A stretch of DNA of 36,476 nt from Acidobacteriota bacterium (lineage in GTDB: Bacteria; Acidobacteriota; Thermoanaerobaculia; Thermoanaerobaculales; Thermoanaerobaculaceae): contig SCRJ01000176.1 in NCBI GenBank assembly GCA_004298115.1, positions 1-36,476 of the forward strand, in the 5' to 3' direction. Below are positions 17,676-28,790 of the stretch, one piece after another. Made by a program: the position numbers and the translations under genes. The notes below the pieces were generated by a model. It made no database searches and was not told the DNA's origin. It saw only the letters and a program-made list of their open reading frames with translations. Each line of letters starts with the position of its first letter. The stretch's first letter is position 1.

Positions 17676-19364
17676 TCAGGCCGGCGGCTCGGCGGCCTTG
17701 CGCAGCCCGCCGAGGATCTCCTCCTCGGCCCTCCAGTGCGCCGCGACCGCTTTCGCCCAGGCGGCGTCGGCGCGCCGCAGCAACCCGGCGGCCAGCGCCG
17801 GGTCGGAGAGTCCCGGCAGGTTGATGCAGACGTTCTGGTAGGCGCCGGCGGCGGCGGCGCGCGCGACCTGCGCCCCGGTGCCGGCGTCCGATCGCGAAGC
17901 CTGCAGGCCGATCGCCCCCGCCTCGAGGCACAGCTCGACCACCTCCGGGCACGCCTCCAACACGCCGAGCGGCACCTCGATCGCGCCGACGGTCGCGGCG
18001 GCGATCGCCGCCTCGCGTTCCGCCTGCTCCGCGGCGGTCCCCTTGGGCAGCCGCATCGCCGCGAGGAGCGCGTCGAACGCGGCGGTGTCGGCGTCCACGG
18101 CGGCGAGCAACCGGTCCTTGAGCGCTTGACCGCGGACCGCGATCCGCTCCAACTCGCCGAGCCGGCCCTCGAACCCCTTCTTGGTGTGGGACAAATTGGC
18201 GACCATCGCGGCGAGCCCGGCGCCGAGCGCGCCGGCGAGCGCCGCGACCGATCCGCCCCCGGGCGCCGGCGAGTCGGTCGAGAGCTCGTCGGTGAACTCA
18301 CGCAACGTCATCACGACCAGGCGGGACCGCTCCGCCAGGCGATACTCGATGATGCGCTCGCCGGGGTCGAACGCCTTGACCTCGGAAAGCCCCAGCGTCC
18401 GCATCGCCACGTGCAACAACGCCCTCTCGGGGACGCCGGCCGAGCGCCCCATCTGTGCGAGGTAGTGGCGGCCAGCCTCGAGCAGCGCCGACTTGGGGAT
18501 CAAGCCCACGATCTCGGAGCCGGTCACCCGCAGCCCGCGCTCGCGGGCGCGCTCGTCGCAGGTGTCGAACGCCACGTGCAGCGGCGTGACGTCGAGGTCG
18601 GTGAGGTTCATCGAGATCTGGGCACAGCCGAACTCCGGGATGACCCACCCCACCGCCTTGACCGACTTCAGGATCCCGGGGTCGAACACCGGGGCGCCGT
18701 GCTCATCCAGGACCGGGTCGCCGCGCTCGTCGCGCCGCATCCGCCCCTTCTCCCGCACGTCGAGGGCGACGCGGTTGGCGAGGCGCTTGTCCAGGGTGTT
18801 GAGGTTGACGTTGAAGGCGACCAGGAACTTGCGGGCGCCGATCACGCATGCGCCGGAGCGCGGCACGAACGCCGCAGGGCCGGAGTCCGGCCGCCACGCC
18901 GGGTCGCCCAGCTTCTCGGCGAGCCCCTCGTACTCGCCGGCGCGGATGTCGGCCAGGTTGCGCCGGGACGGGTCGGACGCCGCGAACTCGTAGAGGTAGA
19001 CCGGAATTCCGAGCTCGGAGCCGACCCGCTCGCCGAGGCGGCGGGCGAGCGCGGCGCACTCCTCCATGGTGACCCCGACGATCGGGACGAACGGCACGAC
19101 GTCCACAGCCCCGAGGCGGGGATGGGCGCCGCGGTGGGCGGCCATGTCGATACCCTCGATCGCTGCGGCCGTGAGGCGGAAGGCACCCTCGAGCACCGCC
19201 TCGGGCTCACCCACGAACGTGATCACCGTGCGGTTGGTCTCCACCCCCGGGTCGACGTTGAGCAGCGTCACTCCCGGGACCGCGGCGGCCGCCTTCGCGG
19301 CCGCCTCGTAGACCTCGGGACGCCGCCCGTCCGAGATGTTGGGAACGCACTCCACGAGCCTCAT
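17676..19364 (-). CDS. ftcD: Glutamate formimidoyltransferase / formimidoyltetrahydrofolate cyclodeaminase
   Basis: A 562-residue two-domain enzyme of histidine degradation. The N-terminal half (about 1-325) is the formiminotransferase, moving the formimino group of N-formiminoglutamate to tetrahydrofolate: LVECVPNISDGRRPEVYEA, DPGVETNRTVITFVGEP, AHRGAHPRLGAVDVVPFVPI and NVNLNTLDKRLAN. The C-terminal half (about 345-550) is the cyclodeaminase, releasing ammonia to give methenyl-THF: DSPAPGGGSVAALAGALGAG and MVANLSHTKKGFE. Having both domains in one chain is less common in bacteria than separate proteins. ATG 19364 follows GGAGG by 5 nt; the open frame beyond it is basic and unlike the family. 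No other hut gene is nearby. Confidence 0.94.
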   Translation of the reverse strand: MRLVECVPNISDGRRPEVYEAAAKAAAAVPGVTLLNVDPGVETNRTVITFVGEPEAVLEGAFRLTAAAIEGIDMAAHRGAHPRLGAVDVVPFVPIVGVTMEECAALARRLGERVGSELGIPVYLYEFAASDPSRRNLADIRAGEYEGLAEKLGDPAWRPDSGPAAFVPRSGACVIGARKFLVAFNVNLNTLDKRLANRVALDVREKGRMRRDERGDPVLDEHGAPVFDPGILKSVKAVGWVIPEFGCAQISMNLTDLDVTPLHVAFDTCDERARERGLRVTGSEIVGLIPKSALLEAGRHYLAQMGRSAGVPERALLHVAMRTLGLSEVKAFDPGERIIEYRLAERSRLVVMTLREFTDELSTDSPAPGGGSVAALAGALGAGLAAMVANLSHTKKGFEGRLGELERIAVRGQALKDRLLAAVDADTAAFDALLAAMRLPKGTAAEQAEREAAIAAATVGAIEVPLGVLEACPEVVELCLEAGAIGLQASRSDAGTGAQVARAAAAGAYQNVCINLPGLSDPALAAGLLRRADAAWAKAVAAHWRAEEEILGGLRKAAEPPA

Positions 19365-19386
19365 CGCAACCTCCGTACGGCCCCGC

Positions 19387-19415
19387 AATCTACCGCGCCG
19401 GCCGACCGCGGTCAA
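19387..19415 (-). promoter_or_regulatory. Sigma-70-type promoter for ftcD
   Basis: On the minus strand TTGACC (19415-19410), a 17-nt spacer and TAGATT (19392-19387), a close match to both hexamers in very GC-rich surroundings. Transcription would begin about 16 nt before the ftcD ATG, leaving room for its GGAGG. Confidence 0.6.
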
Positions 19416-19519
19416 AACGCCGCGCGCGCGGCCGCGCCGGCGAGGCGCGCGGCGGGTCACCGGCGCTCGGGCGCTCGCGGCGGCCGTCACCAGCCACGAT
19501 CGCCCGCATCCGGCTCGGT

Positions 19520-20290
19520 TCACGGCAGACCGAAGCGTCGGCGAGCGATCAGCAGGAGGGTCTCCGTGATGGTGCGCGAGACGTCCATCTTGCTCGCGCC
19601 TCGCTTGCGGTCGTAGCGCAACAACAGCGGCACCTCCGTCATGATGACCTCGGGGCTGCGCGCGCGCAGCTTGAGCAGGATGTCGACCATGACGCTGAAG
19701 CCGCGTTCGCTGATGAAGTTCGGGTTCTCCCGCAGCACCTCCTGCAGGAGGGTGGCGCGGTACGCACGGTAGCCGCAGGTGTAATCGCGCACGTTGCGGA
19801 TGGGGAACAGGAGTCTGAACGTCCAGGACCCCAGCAGGCTCAGGAGGCGGCGGCCCGGCGACAGCCCGATGACCCGCGCGCCGCGCCGGTAGCGCGAGGC
19901 GATGACCACGTCGTGGCCCTCTCGAACCGCTCTCACCATGGCGGGAGCCAGGCCCGGAGCGTGGCTGTTGTCGGCGTCCATGGTCAGCACGATGTCGCGG
20001 CTCCCGGCACGGCCGGCGCAGTAGGTCAGGCCGGTCTTGATCGCCTCCGCCAGGCCGCGGTTCCCCTCGTGACGGATCAGCGTGACCTTCGCGTGAGGAA
20101 ACTCGCCGGCCTCGGAACTCGCCGCGAAGTCCCCGACGATGGCCGCCGTCCGGTCGGTCGAACCGTCGTCGACGACCACGACCTCGACGTCCGACGCGGG
20201 TATGGACTCCGCGGAGGACAGACAGATCTCTCGCAGGAGGGAGCTGATGTTCTGCTCCTCGTTGCAGGCGGGGAGCGCGATGTAGATCAC
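19520..20290 (-). CDS. GT2-family glycosyltransferase, dolichyl-phosphate-mannose-synthase-like
   Basis: A 256-residue GT-A fold enzyme. The nucleotide-sugar site is intact: YIALPACNEEQNI at the N-terminus, VEVVVVDDGSTDRT (about 35-48), GNRGLAEAIKTGL and the metal site MDADNSH (about 103-109). DYTCGYRAYR and ERGFSVMVDILLKL further on are typical of polyprenyl-phosphate sugar transferases such as DPM1. It lacks the C-terminal membrane segments of larger members. It probably loads a sugar onto a lipid carrier at the cytoplasmic face, to be used by a GT-C enzyme such as the one at 21020-22564. The start is GTG 20290. It follows a methyltransferase by 37 nt on the same strand. Confidence 0.85.
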   Translation of the reverse strand: MIYIALPACNEEQNISSLLREICLSSAESIPASDVEVVVVDDGSTDRTAAIVGDFAASSEAGEFPHAKVTLIRHEGNRGLAEAIKTGLTYCAGRAGSRDIVLTMDADNSHAPGLAPAMVRAVREGHDVVIASRYRRGARVIGLSPGRRLLSLLGSWTFRLLFPIRNVRDYTCGYRAYRATLLQEVLRENPNFISERGFSVMVDILLKLRARSPEVIMTEVPLLLRYDRKRGASKMDVSRTITETLLLIARRRFGLP

Positions 20291-20327
20291 GGCCCGACGC
20301 CCGCGCGGGTTGCGCCGCCCCGCCGGG

Positions 20328-20972
20328 TCATCCGTCGCGTCCGATCAGCATGACCGCCGGGGAGAGACGATACAGGAGGCGCGAACCGAAGAAGAGGTAC
20401 GCGCGCCAGGGGAGGAGGTAGCGCCAGAGCCCGACCGACCGGACAACGTCGAGCCCGTGGTCCTCGAGTTTCTTCCGCCAGAAGTCTCTCCCTTGCCGCC
20501 ACACGTGCGTCGCGTCGTGATCGAGGTGCCGCACCACCCCTCCGGTGAGACCGTCGAAGACGGGAACGGTGACGGCCAACACGCCCTTGGGCGCCATCGC
20601 GCCCCGGAGCGCGGTCAGGGCCTCGTCCAGGGGCGTGACGTGCTCCAACGTGTCGAAGCACGTCACGACGTCGAACTCGTGGGCGCTATCGAGTTCGAGC
20701 ACGCTCGCGCGGCTGATGCGAACTCCGGGGAGGCGGGTGCGCGCGACCTCGACGGCGTCGAGGGAGACGTCGATGCCGGCAGCCTCGTACCGCCGGCCGG
20801 CGACCGCGAGGAAGCTCCCGAAGGCGCACCCCACGTCCAGGAGTCGACCGCTCGGTTGCACGGCGGCGATCTGCGAGAGGTAGAAGGCCGCTTTTCTCGC
20901 GGGGTTGTGGAGGTCGTAGTCGCCATGGTAGGCGCTGCGATAGTACCCGTGGTCGTACGTATCGGAACTCAT
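20328..20972 (-). CDS. Class I SAM-dependent methyltransferase
   Basis: A 214-residue methyltransferase of the Methyltransf_11/23 type. The SAM-binding motif is LLDVGCAFGSFLAVA (about 45-59), with the acidic second strand AAGIDVSLDAVE and the motif-IV region FDVVTCFDTLEHV (about 100-112). LRGAMAPKGVLAVTVPVFD follows. Such proteins beside glycosyltransferases often methylate sugars or lipid-linked intermediates, but the substrate is not shown by the sequence. No clear Shine-Dalgarno stands before ATG 20972. It lies between the GT-C-like membrane protein and GT2 in one minus-strand run. Confidence 0.8.
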   Translation of the reverse strand: MSSDTYDHGYYRSAYHGDYDLHNPARKAAFYLSQIAAVQPSGRLLDVGCAFGSFLAVAGRRYEAAGIDVSLDAVEVARTRLPGVRISRASVLELDSAHEFDVVTCFDTLEHVTPLDEALTALRGAMAPKGVLAVTVPVFDGLTGGVVRHLDHDATHVWRQGRDFWRKKLEDHGLDVVRSVGLWRYLLPWRAYLFFGSRLLYRLSPAVMLIGRDG

Positions 20973-21019
20973 GAGCGCGTGACCCGGGATGGCTGCATGA
21001 ATCAGCTACCTACCCAACT

Positions 21020-22564
21020 CTACCACGGCGTCAGGAGACGGACGTTGCACCCCCGCCGCCGCCAGGTGGAGACGACATCGCGCAGCGACCCCGTTGCGGG
21101 CGCCTCCCCGAACCTCCCGTCCTCGTGGACGACGACGGTGAACGGCCCGGGCGGCGGGGAGGCGAGCGATGCGTAGCGGTACATCGGGCCGCCCCGCGGA
21201 TAGAGCAGCCAGGACCAGAGCGCGGCGGTGTCGACGAGGCCGTAGGGGTCCTCATGCCGGACGAAGTAAGCCTTGGGCAGTCCAAGCGGCGTCTGAGACA
21301 GCAGGCGCAACGGGTTGTCGTGCTCGCAGTTCGCGCATACGACGACTCCGGCCGACGGCATGAACGGCGCGAAGCGAGCCGCCTCGGCGAGCAACCCGCG
21401 GTGCAGACCGTCGAGCCTTCGCCAATCGGCGATCTCGCTTTCGACCCAGAACACCCCCGCCACGAGGTACACGGCGGCGAGAACGCCGGCCGCCAGGCGG
21501 GCGAGCCTCGCGCCCCGGCGGCCGAGGTCCCCGGCCAATCCGGCGCCGGCCCCCACGACGACCATCAGGAAACCGGCAAACGGCGCGGTCGTGTAGCGGA
21601 TGGGGACGAAGGGCACGGGAATCAGGGGCAGGAGCGGCAGCAGGAAGAGCCCGAAGCCCAGCAGGACGGCGCGCAGTCTCCGCCGGAGCCCGATCCAGGC
21701 AACGCCGACGAGGGTGGCCAACCCCAGCAGCTCGGGCGTCCCGAAGCCGATCTGCATCGGACGCAACGTGGTCAGATCGAGGAAGCTGGCCCAGATGTGA
21801 GGGATCTTTGCCGCCCCCGCGATGCCGACGGAGTAGTAGCTCGCCACCTTGAACGGTGGATGCGAGAAGTACGCGGCGACATACGCGAATACCGGGATGA
21901 GCGTCCACGCGACGCGCCTGGCGGCGGTACCCGGGCTGGTTCCCCGCAGAGCGACCTCGAAGGCGAACGCGAGGCCCGGCAACACCACCCACGACTCGAG
22001 GAGGCCGACCGTGCAAGCCGCCAGAAGAACGGCGGCCGCGGCCCTGCCCGGCCGCCAGCGCGCTCCCGGTCCGGGCCACAACAACGCGAGGCCGAGCCAG
22101 CACGCCAGCATCACGAGGTAGATCGACGAGACGATGCTGAAGGCGGGCTCGGTGGAGAACGGTGAGCACCACCACACGGCCGCGACGCCGGCGCGGACCA
22201 GGGGGCCGCACCCGAGCCGCTGCAGGAGCGCAGCGAGGAGAACGCCGCACAGGAGGAAGAGGGCCAGCCCAACGGCGTGATACCCCAGCGGCGAGGCCCC
22301 GAAGGCAAGGTTCTCGAGGACCAGGACCCACGTGAACACGGGCCGGAAGCCCCCGAACGGGGCGATCAACAACGCAGGGTGCCGGATGGCGGCGGCGGCC
22401 TGCTGCCACCACTGGAAGTCGTCGCTCACGAGCCCGAACCGGAGTACCGGCGCGTAGACGACGATGGCCACGCCGGCGGCCACGGCGAGGGGGAAATGTT
22501 GCAGGAGCCCGCGGCCTGGAGCGGCCGGTCCGTGGGGGCTCGCCGCCTGGGGTTGCGGGCTCAT
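21020..22564 (-). CDS. GT-C-like polytopic membrane protein (PMT/GT39-type)
   Basis: A 514-residue membrane protein with about ten hydrophobic segments. After the first segment comes FGLVSDDFQWW (about 47-57), the acidic loop expected of GT-C transferases that use lipid-linked sugars. GYHAVGLALFLLCGVLLAALL and the aromatic-rich region AVWWCSPFSTEPAFS are also typical of undescribed PMT-like proteins. The C-terminal 100 residues are soluble. It probably works with the lipid-sugar synthase GT2 at 19520-20290. The start is uncertain: AGAGG touches ATG 22564 with no spacing, so a slightly different start is possible. The substrate is unknown. Confidence 0.7.
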   Translation of the reverse strand: MSPQPQAASPHGPAAPGRGLLQHFPLAVAAGVAIVVYAPVLRFGLVSDDFQWWQQAAAAIRHPALLIAPFGGFRPVFTWVLVLENLAFGASPLGYHAVGLALFLLCGVLLAALLQRLGCGPLVRAGVAAVWWCSPFSTEPAFSIVSSIYLVMLACWLGLALLWPGPGARWRPGRAAAAVLLAACTVGLLESWVVLPGLAFAFEVALRGTSPGTAARRVAWTLIPVFAYVAAYFSHPPFKVASYYSVGIAGAAKIPHIWASFLDLTTLRPMQIGFGTPELLGLATLVGVAWIGLRRRLRAVLLGFGLFLLPLLPLIPVPFVPIRYTTAPFAGFLMVVVGAGAGLAGDLGRRGARLARLAAGVLAAVYLVAGVFWVESEIADWRRLDGLHRGLLAEAARFAPFMPSAGVVVCANCEHDNPLRLLSQTPLGLPKAYFVRHEDPYGLVDTAALWSWLLYPRGGPMYRYASLASPPPGPFTVVVHEDGRFGEAPATGSLRDVVSTWRRRGCNVRLLTPW

Positions 22565-22631
22565 CCTCTCACACGGCGCCTCGTACCACCCGCACGACCG
22601 CGCGCGCCGAATCGGCCGGGCGGGCGATCGA

Positions 22632-24143
<1,512 letters not shown>

Positions 24144-25238
24144 TCAGCAGGCGAGAGCCGGGGCGGACTCCAGATAGTGCGCGATGTAGCTGGCGTACAG
24201 GCGGTACAGCCTGAGCTTCTCGGGAACGAGACGGTGGAAGTCGAGCTGGACCTCGGCGGCCCGGCGGACGATTTCCGCTTGCGCGTCGCCGGCGCGGAAG
24301 CCGCGGAAGCGGTCCGCGTACGGCCGCAGCGCGTCGATGACCCGCCGCATCGCCTCGTCGAACGCCGTCGGAGAAACCGCCGTTCCGGGTTCGAACTGCA
24401 AGATCGCGCGGCTCGCCACGTTCACCGGCAGGATCTTCACGAGGTCGAGGCAGCGCTGCCGCGACAGCGCCGCGAGCCCCTTGCGATCGGCGTCGAGGTG
24501 ATCGGCCACGCGCACCGGCTTGCCGTACGAGAGGTAGGTGTCCCCGATGTTGCGGATCATCGAGAACGAGTCGAGCACGTGCAGCGTGCGCGGCTTGCCC
24601 GTCCCCTCGCCGACCATCTCCTCGGCCTCGCGCACCCGGGTGTAGTCCACGTTGAACGGCACGATGTAGACCTCGCGGGCCGCAAGGCCGGGGTTGCTCG
24701 CGAGGATGAGCTCGCGGTTGCGCGCGTACTCGAGGGCGGCGTCGAACGCGGTGGGAAAAAAATCCCCGTAACGGGCGTGCGCCGGGATATTTTTCCGGGT
24801 GCCCTCGGGGAAGACCATCACGTCGAGGCCGTGCGCGAGGAACGAGAGCACGTCGTCCCGCAGCTGGCGCGCCGACTCGAGCATCTCCTTGCGGCTCGCC
24901 GGCCGCCGCACCAGGAACGCCCCGATCTTCCAGCTCAGATGTTGGAAGACCCGGCCCTTGACCAGGTTGTCGCCCATTCCGACGTACGGCACCGGCAGGC
25001 CGGCGAGATGGAGGGGCGGGAGCACCCCGCTCGTCTCCCACAGGCTCTTGTGCAGCCCGCAATAGAGGAACACGGCGTCGCCCCGCCGCTTGATCGCCGC
25101 CACGTCGTCGTCCATCTCGACGTGCGGGCGCACGAGGAAGCGATGACCGAACAGGGCGATCGTCCTGGCGGTCCAGTAGTAGACGTTGCGCCGGTCGGAA
25201 ACGTCGAGCGCGGCGACGGGGTAGGCACGATCACCCAT
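24144..25238 (-). CDS. PlsB/PlsC-type glycerol-phosphate acyltransferase
   Basis: A 364-residue acyltransferase of the phospholipid-synthesis superfamily. Motif I is HKSLWE (an HX4E variant of HX4D) in [14 protein letters not shown] near residue 58; motif III is [11 protein letters not shown] near 143. [10 protein letters not shown] between them fits motif II. It is longer than a typical PlsC (about 240 residues) and closer in plan to the catalytic part of PlsB or DHAP acyltransferases, so it may acylate glycerol-3-phosphate or a related polar head. ATG 25238 begins [20 protein letters not shown]; the open frame upstream is Arg/Pro-rich and unlikely. No Shine-Dalgarno is seen, but TATTCT ends 6 nt before the ATG. 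Confidence 0.82.
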   Translation of the reverse strand: MGDRAYPVAALDVSDRRNVYYWTARTIALFGHRFLVRPHVEMDDDVAAIKRRGDAVFLYCGLHKSLWETSGVLPPLHLAGLPVPYVGMGDNLVKGRVFQHLSWKIGAFLVRRPASRKEMLESARQLRDDVLSFLAHGLDVMVFPEGTRKNIPAHARYGDFFPTAFDAALEYARNRELILASNPGLAAREVYIVPFNVDYTRVREAEEMVGEGTGKPRTLHVLDSFSMIRNIGDTYLSYGKPVRVADHLDADRKGLAALSRQRCLDLVKILPVNVASRAILQFEPGTAVSPTAFDEAMRRVIDALRPYADRFRGFRAGDAQAEIVRRAAEVQLDFHRLVPEKLRLYRLYASYIAHYLESAPALAC

Positions 25239-25244
25239 TCGCGG

Positions 25245-25250
25245 AGAATA
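25245..25250 (-). promoter_or_regulatory. -10 box TATTCT placed for a leaderless acyltransferase mRNA
   Basis: On the minus strand TATTCT is followed by CCGCGA and ATG; a start 7 nt after the box is the A of ATG itself. No -35 match or Shine-Dalgarno is visible. Confidence 0.35.
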
Positions 25251-25417
25251 CACCCAAGCCTCCGGGGGGGGCGCCGCGGATCGCGGACCACGCGCCTGGC
25301 GGGGACCCGCGGCCGGAGCGGCCGCCTCCGGCCGACGACGGCGTCGCCGTCCTGGGGCGCGACCGCCGGGCGCGCATGTTGGCGATACCCATGCTCGGTT
25401 CCGAGGTCTTGCCCTCT

Positions 25418-25455
25418 CCGACCAAGGACCACGGACCCCGGGCCACGCCTCGGTG
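25418..25455. repeat. Short degenerate copy of the GGACCACGG repeat
   Basis: GACCAAGGACCACGGACC is followed by CCGGGCCACG and, after a short loop, GGTGGTCC, so GGACCAC/GTGGTCC form an inverted repeat. The units are those of the repeats at 11-146 and 36103-36240, but order and length are degraded. The rest of 25251-25600 holds no gene I can support. Confidence 0.4.
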
Positions 25456-25606
25456 GTCCCCCGTCGTGGCCGCGAGTGCCGTATTGGCCGCTGCCGGCGT
25501 CTGCAGCGTCCGGCCGGGGATGGGGCGGTGGCCTCCGGAGGGGACGGGCGAGGTGGCAGCCGTGGCGGCCGTGGACGCCATGCCGGGACCGTGGGGCATC
25601 GGGAGA

Positions 25607-25622
25607 TGGCACGGTAATTGCT
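25607..25622 (+). promoter_or_regulatory. Sigma-54 (-24/-12) promoter
   Basis: TGGCACGGTAATTGCT matches the sigma-54 consensus TGGCACG-N4-TTGCW at every fixed base, with the required 10 nt between the invariant GG (25608-25609) and GC (25620-25621). Transcription should start near 25633 on the plus strand. Such promoters are silent without an AAA+ activator of the kind encoded at 8882-12772. No annotated plus-strand gene follows before the terminator at 25804. Confidence 0.8.
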
Positions 25623-25693
25623 TAACGAAAGGCAAGCAGCACGCCCCTGCAGCGACATCGAGATCGCCGCAGGGCACGAGAGGAGGCAGGCGG

Positions 25694-25801
25694 TCATGCA
25701 CCCACTTTGCAGGCCACGCAACTTGGCCCACCAAACTTTCCTCTCTCACACTTCCATTCCTTGATGTCCAAACGTAGCGCTTGACCGCCTACCTTGCACA
25801 T
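25694..25801 (-). CDS. Possible 35-residue Cys-containing ORF antisense to the small RNA
   Basis: An ATG-to-TGA frame on the minus strand just beyond the secA-side hairpin. It has four cysteines (residues 2, 18, 29, 32), among them SCVACKVG at the end, which echoes CKVGG at the start. The third codon position is G or C in only 19 of 35 codons, far below neighbouring genes, so the piece is foreign or not coding. No Shine-Dalgarno is seen: the ATG follows the terminator hairpin directly. The plus-strand promoter and terminator speak for the other strand. I do not recognise the peptide. Confidence 0.15.
   Translation of the reverse strand: MCKVGGQALRLDIKEWKCERGKFGGPSCVACKVGA
25696..25764 (+). 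CDS. Possible 22-residue peptide encoded in the sigma-54 transcript
   Basis: ATG 25696 lies 10 nt after AGGAGG (25681-25686), the best ribosome binding site in this intergenic region. It opens a 22-codon frame beginning MHPLCRPRNL and ending in TGA, which overlaps the ATG of a further six-codon frame (MSKRSA). The peptide is basic, His/Pro/Thr-rich and without a hydrophobic stretch. The ATG falls at the end of the 5' strand of the 9-bp helix, so pairing would hide the start. It could be a real small protein, a regulatory ORF, or chance. Confidence 0.3.
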   Translation: MHPLCRPRNLAHQTFLSHTSIP

Positions 25802-25803
25802 CC

Positions 25804-25835
25804 AACCGCCGGCAGCCGCCGGCGGTTTGGTTTTT
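25804..25835 (+). terminator. Intrinsic terminator of the sigma-54 transcript
   Basis: AACCGCCGGC (25804-25813) and GCCGGCGGTT (25818-25827) form a perfect 10-bp stem with an AGCC loop, followed by TGGTTTTT. The T-tract is only on the plus-strand side, so it ends transcription coming from 25607 and not that of secA, whose stop is 13 nt away on the other strand. Confidence 0.85.
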
Positions 25836-25848
25836 GGGGAGGTCCCGC

Positions 25849-28629
<2,781 letters not shown>

Positions 28630-28647
28630 ACCCACCTCGAATCGGAA

Positions 28648-28676
28648 ACAGTACGCCTGACGGCCCGCAAACTCAA
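28648..28676 (-). promoter_or_regulatory. Sigma-70-type promoter for secA
   Basis: On the minus strand TTGAGT (28676-28671), a 17-nt spacer and TACTGT (28653-28648). The start would be near 28641, giving a leader of about a dozen nucleotides that contains the GAGGTGG ribosome binding site. Confidence 0.5.
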
Positions 28677-28779
28677 GCCGGAGCACGACCAACCGGCTTT
28701 TGAACCGGGTCGTGGCGAGGGCTCCGCCGTGGCGGGCCCGGGCGAGCCCAAGGTCGCCGACGGGTCTGCGATCGCGGCC

Positions 28780-28785
28780 TACAAT
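28780..28785 (+). promoter_or_regulatory. -10 box TACAAT placed for a leaderless HlyD-adaptor mRNA
   Basis: TACAAT is followed by CGACC and the ATG of the adaptor gene; a start 7 nt after the box falls on the start codon. There is no Shine-Dalgarno, and the -35 region is a poor match (CCGACG). The arrangement is the same as at guaB. Confidence 0.45.
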
Positions 28786-28790
28786 CGACC

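Larger units (their letters stand above)
25633..25835 (+). ncRNA. Candidate sigma-54-dependent small RNA
   Basis: A predicted transcript of about 200 nt from the sigma-54 promoter to an intrinsic terminator. In order: stem-loop CCCTGCAGCGA/TCGCCGCAGGG (25645-25674, one mismatch); AGGAGG with a small ORF; a 9-bp helix AGGCGGTCA (25688-25696) with TGACCGCCT (25782-25790) closing an 85-nt loop; then the terminator hairpin. The loop holds 36 nt without a single G (25727-25762), including TTTCCTCTCTC, which is complementary to purine-rich ribosome binding sites. This fits a base-pairing regulatory RNA, possibly one that also encodes a peptide. It resembles no RNA family I can name. Confidence 0.6.

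Noticed and set aside
25625-25648. A minus-strand GG-N10-GC pattern (GGGCGTGCTGCTTGC) opposite the sigma-54 promoter region
   Set aside because: Only the invariant GG and TTGC fit. The TGGCAC part does not, and nothing follows on that strand except the repeat and the acyltransferase leader far away.
25376-25777. A 133-codon plus-strand ORF across the repeat copy and the sigma-54 promoter
   Set aside because: It contains repeat DNA and the promoter itself, has no ribosome binding site and changes composition midway, so it cannot be one gene.
25694-25801. A GAGGAAAGT string on the minus strand that recalls RNase P RNA
   Set aside because: The neighbouring universally conserved bases and other RNase P regions are missing, so it is chance.
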